Of a stretch of 44,366 bases of DNA, positions 23,210 to 29,743 are shown piece after piece. Both the position numbers and the translations under genes were made by a program. The stretch lies in the NCBI GenBank assembly GCA_964609775.1, contig CAZSSJ010000007.1:1-44366 (forward strand), in the 5' to 3' direction. Under the pieces are notes generated by a model that was given only the letters and a program-made list of their open reading frames with translations, was not told the DNA's origin and searched no databases. The DNA comes from CAZNUP01 sp964609775 (lineage in GTDB: Bacteria; Patescibacteriota; Microgenomatia; JAMCZE01). Numbering within the stretch: the first letter of the stretch is position 1; the number at the start of each line of letters is the position of its first letter.

Positions 23210-24601
23210 CAAAGCCCCAAGGCCAAGAACGATGGCCCCGAGAGTGACGGCGATGTTACCTGATTCAGGAATGGGCGGCGGGGTGGCAGCTGGCTGGCAA
23301 GCAGCGTCAGAAGTGCACTGGTCAGAACCGGCCCCAGTTACAGCGACGCAGGCGTTGTTTTGACATTCGCGGTGGGTGGTGGTGACGGTTTGACAATCGG
23401 TGTCAGTGCTACAAGTGGTTTGGCCCGGTCCGGAGACGGTCTTACAGGCTTCATTTTGGCATTCTTTGTGCGTCGTGGGGGCACAATCGGTATCGGTCGA
23501 ACAGGTGTCCTCCCCGGCACCGGCGACAGACTGACAAGCACTGTCGACGCACTCCTTATGAGAGGCAGCCACACAGTCACTGTCAGCGGTGCAACTGTCG
23601 GTTCCGGCTCCTTGAATGGTCGCACAGGCATTATTTTGGCAAGCCCGGTGTGTTTGTGGCGAGACTGCATAGGCAAGGTTGACAGAACAGGTCGCTGACT
23701 GGCCGGTGGCGGTTTTGACGTCAGCTTTGATGGTCCATTTTTGACTGGTCGTCAAGGTGTTAGGAGCCGTCCAAAGAACAGGGTTGGCATTGGTGCTGGA
23801 GAGTGATCCGGGTTTGGTTCCGTCGGAGGTGACTGACCAGGTAATGGCTATCTTGGCGTCGGCTGGTTCAAGCGTGGCCTCAAGACGACGGCGCTCCCTG
23901 GGAGCGACGGGGTCAGTCGCAGGCGGGGGGGCGGAAATCTGTTTACACAAAAGACCGCCAGCAACACAAGGTTCAAGATAGGCAAGGCCGGCGTGCTTTG
24001 GCAGGCCGTCATTGGGGTTGTAGTCCGGCGTAAACATCGCGTCGACCTGAGCGGAGCCACAGGTGCCGGTGTTGCCAACTTTCTGCTCGAGATTCAGTTG
24101 ATAGATTCCGGCTTGGCCACCACTCCCGGCCGGGACGGTGACCTCTTGGACAGACTGATTCTGGGAGCAGAAGCCTTGAGCGCCGTCTGATCCGGCCAGA
24201 ACATCGGGACACCAGAATTTGAAGAGATAGAGCTTCACGGGTGTCGAGCAATTGTTGTAGGCATCACCACGAAGATAGGCGGTGTCACTTTTGGTGAAAC
24301 CGTCGGAACGACTGACCTGACCAAAACCAAAGTCTTTACATTCTTCAGCTTTTGGCGGAGTGGTGACACGGCCTTGCTGGCGGAAAAAGAAAACGCCGGC
24401 GCTGAGTGTCAGAGCGAGAACCAGAACGGAAAGAACGCCAATAATGATCGGTTTTTTCTTGAAGAAATTCCCGCCGCTCGGGGCGGCGTTGACGGCATTA
24501 ATTGAGGCGATGTCCACGACCTTAGGAGGGTTTTGGGTGGGGATTTGATCCTTTGGAGTATAGGCCCCAGAGGCAGTCTGGTTTTGATTGTTGTTGTCCA
24601 T
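23183..24601 (-). CDS. Surface protein with four C-x4-C-x10-C-x5-C repeats
   Basis: A 472-residue exported protein: a polar cytoplasmic N-terminus of about 50 residues, a helix (about 52-72), an Ig-like or beta-rich middle part, then four tandem repeats of about 30 residues (about 315-440) with pattern C-x4-C-x10-C-x5-C (for example CQNNAC, GAGTDSC, CTADSDC). It ends with PPIPESGN and one hydrophobic helix without a basic tail. One copy of the same repeat ends the neighbouring protein at 24627. The C-terminus recalls a sortase-like anchor but lacks a true LPxTG. It has its own promoter (24619-24647). Function unknown; adhesion or a structural surface role is plausible. Confidence 0.85.
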   Translation of the reverse strand: MDNNNQNQTASGAYTPKDQIPTQNPPKVVDIASINAVNAAPSGGNFFKKKPIIIGVLSVLVLALTLSAGVFFFRQQGRVTTPPKAEECKDFGFGQVSRSDGFTKSDTAYLRGDAYNNCSTPVKLYLFKFWCPDVLAGSDGAQGFCSQNQSVQEVTVPAGSGGQAGIYQLNLEQKVGNTGTCGSAQVDAMFTPDYNPNDGLPKHAGLAYLEPCVAGGLLCKQISAPPPATDPVAPRERRRLEATLEPADAKIAITWSVTSDGTKPGSLSSTNANPVLWTAPNTLTTSQKWTIKADVKTATGQSATCSVNLAYAVSPQTHRACQNNACATIQGAGTDSCTADSDCVAASHKECVDSACQSVAGAGEDTCSTDTDCAPTTHKECQNEACKTVSGPGQTTCSTDTDCQTVTTTHRECQNNACVAVTGAGSDQCTSDAACQPAATPPPIPESGNIAVTLGAIVLGLGALLTGAFLLF

Positions 24602-24618
24602 GAAAACGACCTGTTTTC
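24602..24618 (-). promoter_or_regulatory. Hairpin in the leader of the Cys-repeat gene
   Basis: GAAAAC and GTTTTC arms flank five bases and touch the start codon at 24601. The site lies between the -10 box and the ATG, so it could be an operator or a translation-controlling hairpin. Confidence 0.45.
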
Positions 24619-24647
24619 AGCGTAAGCTAAATTCTGACGATTGTCAA
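24619..24647 (-). promoter_or_regulatory. Promoter of the Cys-repeat surface protein
   Basis: On the minus strand TTGACA (24642-24647), 17 nt, TACGCT (24619-24624), then 17 nt to the ATG. Unlike most promoters in the window it leaves a short leader of about 10 nt. Confidence 0.6.
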
Positions 24648-26030
24648 CGCTAAAGTGAACATAAGGAGAGTCAGGCCGGCAACAAGGAGAGGGACAATAT
24701 TGTCCAGACTGCCTGTTTCCGGAGGCGTTGGGGCACTGGGAGTGGCGGTCGGGCAGTCAAGGTCAGTCGTACAAGTGTCAGGGCCGGAACCCGAGACGAG
24801 TTGACAAGCCGAGGCGACACAGGCAAAGTGGGAGACTTGAGCTGATGGGGTGCCGGAAGTGATGGGGAGGATGGGGCTGTCAGAGGACACAAAGAAGGTG
24901 CGACTGACAGTTTGGGTCGTGCCGTCAGCATTGACGACGGTGATCGTGACGGTGTGTTCACCGGGGGCGAGACCGGTGGGTGGCGTCCAGGACCAAGAGC
25001 CATCAGGGCCAGCAATCACTGTTCCGGAGTAAGTAGTTTCTGAATGGATGATTATTTTAATGACCTGTTTTGGCCCAGCCTTACCGGAAATGGTCGGAAG
25101 GTTGGTGGAAAGTGATTGACCAGAGACGATGTTCACTTTGAGATCACCGGAAGATAGGTTGGAGGTGGGAGACGGGCTGACTTTAAAACGCGCTTGTGTT
25201 GTTGTCTGGGTTTGACCGGAGGTGGTGGCGACTTCTGCCAACTGACGGCCGGGTTCTCCCGAGCAGTCAAGCGTTTGACCCAGAGAGACGTCAGGTAAGG
25301 GACGGTCACCCTTGCCCAGAGTGCAGGTGATCGTCGCCTTGTCAGCCGCTGTGGCAATGATGGTAATGGTTTCGGAAGGAGTGGAGTTGGGATCAATGGG
25401 TTGACTGAGATCTTGGCTTCTGGCAGTGGCAATCGGGAGGACATAGTTGCCATCGGTCTTGACGAGCGTGGCCAGCGGAGAAATCCCCGGGGCTTCCCAA
25501 AGAGCAATGGCACCGGAGGCGGGGGCTTTTTGGGCACTACGAGCCTGGCCAAAGACTGGGTCAAGAGCGACTGATGAGGCTAGGGACTTTCCGGTCGACA
25601 CGGCAAATGGACTGCCGCCATCGTCGGTGTTACCGAACGAGGGTCTCACGGAACCGACTTTGAAATAATACTTGGTGTCCGGCTGAAGATTGCCGACCCG
25701 GACAAAGTGCGTGAGATATTTGGCGTCGGGATCGGTCAGCGCCCGATCGTCAAGTGCGATTCCCCCCGTGAGTTCTGGGGTGGAACCATAGAAAACCGCA
25801 CCAGTGACTTCCTTTCCTGTTGTCCAGTAGACGGTAAAGGAGGTGTCGGTGATATTGGCAAGATTGACTTTGGATGAGGGCGCTTCTTCCTGATCAGCTT
25901 TGACAAAAACTTTCTTGATTTCGTCCAAACCTCGAGTTCCCAGAAAAAGCCCCCCCAGAAGAACAAGCACCCCGAAAACAGCCAGGGCAGTGGGGATGCG
26001 TTTGGTCGACAAAAATGAAAAATTGATCAT
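24627..26030 (-). CDS. Fibronectin III/Ig-like surface protein of the pil operon
   Basis: A 467-residue exported protein: N-terminal helix (about 13-32), a fibronectin type III or purple-phosphatase-like domain (about 50-150; ITDTSFTVYWTTGKE, LQPDTKYYFKVGSV), further beta-rich parts, a bacterial Ig-like domain (about 300-385; TISGKAGPKQVIKIIIHS, DGSWSWTPPTGL), one C-x4-C-x10-C-x5-C repeat, and the C-terminal PPETGSLDN plus a hydrophobic helix. It starts 3 nt after the gene at 26034, so it is part of the pilN-pilO transcript. Probably a surface protein displayed with or on the pilus apparatus. Confidence 0.85.
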   Translation of the reverse strand: MINFSFLSTKRIPTALAVFGVLVLLGGLFLGTRGLDEIKKVFVKADQEEAPSSKVNLANITDTSFTVYWTTGKEVTGAVFYGSTPELTGGIALDDRALTDPDAKYLTHFVRVGNLQPDTKYYFKVGSVRPSFGNTDDGGSPFAVSTGKSLASSVALDPVFGQARSAQKAPASGAIALWEAPGISPLATLVKTDGNYVLPIATARSQDLSQPIDPNSTPSETITIIATAADKATITCTLGKGDRPLPDVSLGQTLDCSGEPGRQLAEVATTSGQTQTTTQARFKVSPSPTSNLSSGDLKVNIVSGQSLSTNLPTISGKAGPKQVIKIIIHSETTYSGTVIAGPDGSWSWTPPTGLAPGEHTVTITVVNADGTTQTVSRTFFVSSDSPILPITSGTPSAQVSHFACVASACQLVSGSGPDTCTTDLDCPTATPSAPTPPETGSLDNIVPLLVAGLTLLMFTLALTIVRI

Positions 26031-26033
26031 GGC

Positions 26034-26228
26034 CTATCGGGAACGTTGTTTTAATGACTGTAGGAACAGCAGGTCTAAGTCAGGGTTTAAGGGGGTGGTC
26101 AGTTGATTGACGTTTTGGGGCACGGTTGAGCGCCGAAGGGTCGTGGCGAGAGTGACACCAAGCCAGACGACCGCCGTTGCTAGGGTCAGAAGGGAAATAA
26201 TTAGCCAGGCTTTGTCTTTAAATTTCAT
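26034..26228 (-). CDS. Small single-helix protein of the pil operon
   Basis: A 64-residue protein with one N-terminal transmembrane helix (about 8-30) and a short polar C-terminus. It overlaps the pilO stop by one base (TAATG) and is followed 3 nt later by the surface protein gene. By position it could stand in for PilP, but it is much shorter and no PilP motif is visible. Confidence 0.7.
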   Translation of the reverse strand: MKFKDKAWLIISLLTLATAVVWLGVTLATTLRRSTVPQNVNQLTTPLNPDLDLLFLQSLKQRSR

Positions 26229-26968
26229 TAGTTAATAGTTCCAGCTTCAGTGCTGGGGGTGGCTTGCCAGTCATCATAGTAAAAGGCAAGGCCGGTGACT
26301 TCTGCAAGGACCAAGTTTTGGTTTGAGGACAAGAGATCGATATTGTAATTGACGGTGGAGAGACGAATTAGGCGGGGAAGGAGTTCTAATTGACCAATAA
26401 ACGCTCGAACCTGGGCTCGAGTGCCTTTGGCCTCGGCGTGAAAAAGAAAAGACGGGATGAGTGAAAGAGGGGAGATGTCCGCAGCGGGGGGCGGGGAAGC
26501 GGGCAGGTTTACTTCGGCAGATTTTTCCGGCGGTTCATTTTCCAAATCAATGCCAGAAATTTGGACGGAGGTAAGGGCGATGCCTGAGGCGGAGGCAGTG
26601 GTCAAAAGATGGGTCAGAATCTCGTCGGGGTAGGGTTTTATGGGAAGAGCGGTATGGAGATTCGGCAAGGAGGATTCTGCCTGGCTATAGTTTTCCTGGG
26701 CGATGATGAGGCTGCTGATTTTGGCGTCGAGGGCGGTGGTGAGTTTTCGCTGGTCGTCAATCTTGCGAGTCAGGCCGAGAATGGTGCTGGAGGTTGGCGA
26801 CAAGGCAAAGACGATGAAAAAAGCGATGAGGAGAATTGAGGCAATGAGAGTGAAATAACCCCGGATGACCGGGTCGGTGAAGACGGGCTCGATGTAGGTG
26901 TAGTAGCGGCTGTAGCGCTTTAAGAGAGCCGGATCTTTGCCTTCTGTTTGAGGGTTGACGGGATTCAT
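26228..26968 (-). CDS. pilO: PilO-like type IV pilus assembly protein
   Basis: A 246-residue bitopic protein with a cytoplasmic N-terminus of about 40 residues, one helix (about 41-62), a coiled-coil segment (about 68-105), then a ferredoxin-like periplasmic domain (ILTHLLTTASASGIALTSVQ, FIGQLELLPRLIRLSTVNY). This arrangement fits PilO, which dimerises with PilN and links the cytoplasmic ring to the pilus machinery. It overlaps pilN by four bases (ATGA). Confidence 0.85.
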   Translation of the reverse strand: MNPVNPQTEGKDPALLKRYSRYYTYIEPVFTDPVIRGYFTLIASILLIAFFIVFALSPTSSTILGLTRKIDDQRKLTTALDAKISSLIIAQENYSQAESSLPNLHTALPIKPYPDEILTHLLTTASASGIALTSVQISGIDLENEPPEKSAEVNLPASPPPAADISPLSLIPSFLFHAEAKGTRAQVRAFIGQLELLPRLIRLSTVNYNIDLLSSNQNLVLAEVTGLAFYYDDWQATPSTEAGTIN

Positions 26969-27516
26969 GAGTTTTTAGGAATGTATGTGGCCGTGAGAGT
27001 AAATTTCACTAAGGGGTCAGCTGAACTTTTAGAGACTGTTTCCAGGGTGACTTCGTCGAAATCAGAGGAGCCTTTAAAAGCAGTGACCATGGTGGTGAGG
27101 AGACTATCTTCGCCCTTGCCTTGAACACTCAAGGTTGTTGGGGTCAGACTGGTGGTGCTAATGATAATACCGGAAGGGATTAGAGCCGTCATTTTGTCAT
27201 AGACGGTGACGAGAGAGGGTGAAGTGGTGATTATTTTGGCCTTTTTGATCCGATCTTGGATGAAAAGAAACTGCTTCTCAAAATCTGAGGAGGCGATGAT
27301 GATGGTTCGCCGGCGGTCAATTTCTTCAGAAAAATTGGCGACGTCGGAATCGAGCTTGAAACGGGAGAGAAAAGCCAGAACGACAAGGAGTTCGGTCAAG
27401 ACGACGATTTTTTTTCCCCAGGATAGGGCCCACTTGAGAAACTTTCCCCCGGGCCGACTTTCTAAGTCGTCTTCAGGGAGAAGGTTGACGTCAGGAGTGG
27501 TGAGCTTCTTATCCAT
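26965..27516 (-). CDS. pilN: PilN-like type IV pilus assembly protein
   Basis: A 183-residue protein with the cytoplasmic VNLLPEDD motif (about 10-17) that in PilN binds PilM, one helix (about 34-52), a coiled-coil segment and a ferredoxin-like domain (MTALIPSGIIISTTSLT). PilM and the ATPases are not in the window. It leads the minus-strand operon 27516 to 24627. Confidence 0.87.
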   Translation of the reverse strand: MDKKLTTPDVNLLPEDDLESRPGGKFLKWALSWGKKIVVLTELLVVLAFLSRFKLDSDVANFSEEIDRRRTIIIASSDFEKQFLFIQDRIKKAKIITTSPSLVTVYDKMTALIPSGIIISTTSLTPTTLSVQGKGEDSLLTTMVTAFKGSSDFDEVTLETVSKSSADPLVKFTLTATYIPKNS

Positions 27517-27578
27517 TCTGCAATTCAGGATAGAAGAAAAGTTAGAAGAAGTAAAGGCTGAGCGGTGTTTGACGGTGA

Positions 27579-27824
27579 CTACTTATTATTAGCCACGAGG
27601 AATTTAGAGAGGCGGCTTTTGAGACGAGCGGATTTATTAGGATGAAAGAGATTTGATTTAGCTGCCTTGTCGAGTGAAGACGACAGACTGGCAAAGGTCT
27701 TCACTGTGGGTTTGACTTTAAACTGGGCAATTTTTTCCTTGATTTGCCGTTTGACGCTGCGATTCCTTTCGGTCCGAGCCAAACTCTGACGGAGCTTCTT
27801 GATGGCGGATTTAATTACCGGCAT
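27579..27824 (-). CDS. rpsT: Ribosomal protein S20
   Basis: An 81-residue, lysine/arginine-rich helical protein with the S20 pattern: MPVIKSAIKKLRQSLARTER near the N-terminus, a central KTFASLSSSLDKAAKSNLFHPNKSAR and SRLSKFL at the end. It binds 16S rRNA in the small subunit. A TAAATT box ends 7 nt before the ATG on the minus strand. Confidence 0.93.
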   Translation of the reverse strand: MPVIKSAIKKLRQSLARTERNRSVKRQIKEKIAQFKVKPTVKTFASLSSSLDKAAKSNLFHPNKSARLKSRLSKFLVANNK

Positions 27825-27907
27825 ATTCGAAAATTTAAAATGAAAAATGAAAAATTTTGGGAGGCACTGTGTGCCTGCATTTAGACAACACCTTCATTTT
27901 ATCAGGT

Positions 27908-27936
27908 TTGTGGGGCTTCATCAAGCAGTGTACAAT
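27908..27936 (+). promoter_or_regulatory. Promoter of murJ
   Basis: TTGTGG (27908-27913), 17 nt, TACAAT (27931-27936), 8 nt, ATG (27945). Confidence 0.55.
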
Positions 27937-27944
27937 TACGCAGT

Positions 27945-29636
27945 ATGGTTAAGAATTTAATTAAAAACGGAGCGGACCTGCTTTTTCGAAAACAGACGAA
28001 CATCCTTTCAGCAGCATCGGTCATTGCGGCAGCCTTTCTTTTAGCCAGACTTTTGGGGCTTATTAAGTATCGGTTGTTGTTTTCTGTTTTCAGCGTCAAA
28101 GAAGTTGGGCTTTTTCTGGCAGCTTTTAAACTTCCCAGTCTCGTTTTCGACGTCATTGTCATGGGCGCTCTGACAAGCGCTTTTATTCCCGTTTTTACGT
28201 CATATCTGGCTCGGGGCCGGGAAAAGGAAGCAAACCATGTGGCCTCGACAGTTTTAAATTTGGCGACGATTACCTACGTCTTTTTGTCGGTGGTGTTTAT
28301 CGTCTTGACCGAGCAACTACTGGGCGTAATTGCGCCAGGTTTATCGAGAACGGAAATTGGGGTGGTTGCTCCGCTGACACGCATAATGATTGTTGGGCAA
28401 ACCCTGCCGCTTCTCCTGGGCAACTTTTTAACCGGGATTCTTCAGTCTCACAAACGGTTTCTCCTGCCGGCTTTAGCGCCAGTGGCATACAACTGCGGGA
28501 TTATCCTGGGGATCGTTTTTTTGTCGGTGCCACTTGGGCTTTATGGCCCAGTCGGAGGAGTTGTCCTGGGAGCAATTTTTTTCATCTTGATTCAGATTCC
28601 CTTAGTGCGGCGAGTGAGATTTGAATATGAGCCGGTCATTGATCTTGCTGCCTCGGGGGTGCGGGAAATTGGTCATCTGTTCCTGCCAAGGGCAATCGGG
28701 CTGGGGATTAATCAGATCAGCTACCTAGTCACATTCGGCTTGTCGACGCTGTTCACGGCGAGAGGAATCACGATTTTTGCCTTGGCGCAGCAACTGGAGC
28801 AACTACCGATTGGCATCTTCGCGGCAACAATTGCCCAAGCTGCCTTGCCAACGTTATCTGAAGAAAGAGAAAAGGAAGACCAACTTTCCTCATTTAAAAA
28901 GACCTTTTTGACCAGTTTGCATCAGATTTTGTTCTTGACCCTTCCAGCGGCCGCCATTCTCATTGTTCTGCGGATTCCGGTGGTCAGGCTGGTCTATGGA
29001 GCGCCAAATTTTGACTGGCAGGCCACTGTGGACACAGGCCGAACTTTAGCCTTTCTAGGGCTGGGACTAGTGGCGGAGGCAACGGTTAATCTGGTTATTC
29101 GAGCTTTTTTTGCCCTGCATGACAGCCGGACGCCAGTTATTTTAGGATCGGTGTCGGTGGTGGGCAATGTAGTCTTGTCAATGTTTCTGGTGGCCTTTCT
29201 GCACTTGCCAATCTGGGCTCTTGGGTTGTCAATGGCGGTGACTGACTCGCTTTATGCGGCAGCATTGTTAGTTTGTCTGCACTTTAAAGTTCAGCGTTTT
29301 TCCTGGCAAGATTTAATTATTCCGGCGGGGAAAATGTTTCTGGCGGCTGGGATCACCGGAGTTTGTTTATATGTCCCGATGAAACTTCTGGACCAGCTGG
29401 TTTTTGACACCACCCGAACCGTTCCGCTCATTATGCTCACCGGAACGGCCACGGTGATTGGGTTATCAGTTTATTTGTTTCTGACTTGGGTCTTGGACAT
29501 CTCAGAGCTGCAGTCGTTCCTGGCTCTTTTTGGCAAGGTCCGAAAACTGCTGTTTGCCGCGGAGGAAACCGTTTCCGAAGTCGTTTCGGAAATTAATCCG
29601 GGCGTGATAGAATCGCCACACGAAGAAATCCCTTGA
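27945..29636 (+). CDS. murJ: Lipid II flippase MurJ
   Basis: A 563-residue MviN/MurJ-family protein with about fourteen helices that flips lipid-linked peptidoglycan precursors. Family marks: AAFLLARLLGLIKYRLLFSVF, FKLPSLVFDVIVMGALTSAFIPVF, LPRAIGLGINQISYLVTFGLSTLF and FAATIAQAALPTLSEER. The C-terminal tail of about 40 residues is charged and cytosolic. It implies the cell makes its own peptidoglycan, which fits the LCP and glycan genes. Confidence 0.95.
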   Translation: MVKNLIKNGADLLFRKQTNILSAASVIAAAFLLARLLGLIKYRLLFSVFSVKEVGLFLAAFKLPSLVFDVIVMGALTSAFIPVFTSYLARGREKEANHVASTVLNLATITYVFLSVVFIVLTEQLLGVIAPGLSRTEIGVVAPLTRIMIVGQTLPLLLGNFLTGILQSHKRFLLPALAPVAYNCGIILGIVFLSVPLGLYGPVGGVVLGAIFFILIQIPLVRRVRFEYEPVIDLAASGVREIGHLFLPRAIGLGINQISYLVTFGLSTLFTARGITIFALAQQLEQLPIGIFAATIAQAALPTLSEEREKEDQLSSFKKTFLTSLHQILFLTLPAAAILIVLRIPVVRLVYGAPNFDWQATVDTGRTLAFLGLGLVAEATVNLVIRAFFALHDSRTPVILGSVSVVGNVVLSMFLVAFLHLPIWALGLSMAVTDSLYAAALLVCLHFKVQRFSWQDLIIPAGKMFLAAGITGVCLYVPMKLLDQLVFDTTRTVPLIMLTGTATVIGLSVYLFLTWVLDISELQSFLALFGKVRKLLFAAEETVSEVVSEINPGVIESPHEEIP

Positions 29637-29743
29637 AATCAATTTTCAATTTTCATTTCTCAATTTTCATTCAATTTTCATTTGATAAATTTTCAATGAA
29701 AATTGCGCCTTGAATGAAAATTGTAAATTGAAAATTATCGTGT
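29637..29743. repeat. TTTTCAATTTTCA-rich repeat before lepA
   Basis: The gap between murJ and lepA holds several near-copies of CAATTTTCATT and its reverse complement, with local palindromes such as ATTTTCAATGAAAAT. The same motif family occurs in lepA at 30662-30699. The lepA promoter lies at its right end. Confidence 0.7.
29710..29738 (+). promoter_or_regulatory. Promoter of lepA
   Basis: TTGAAT (29710-29715), 17 nt, AATTAT (29733-29738), 5 nt, ATG (29744). It is built from repeat sequence, so an inserted repeat may provide the promoter. Confidence 0.4.

Noticed and set aside
24700..26000. Long plus-strand and alternative-frame reading frames opposite the surface proteins
   Set aside because: They are shadows caused by GC- and Thr/Pro-rich coding on the minus strand and show low-complexity composition without a start context.
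23183..26030. Classical LPxTG sortase substrates
   Set aside because: The C-termini have PESG or PETG and a helix, but no LPxTG and no basic tail, so only an LPxTG-like anchor can be suggested.
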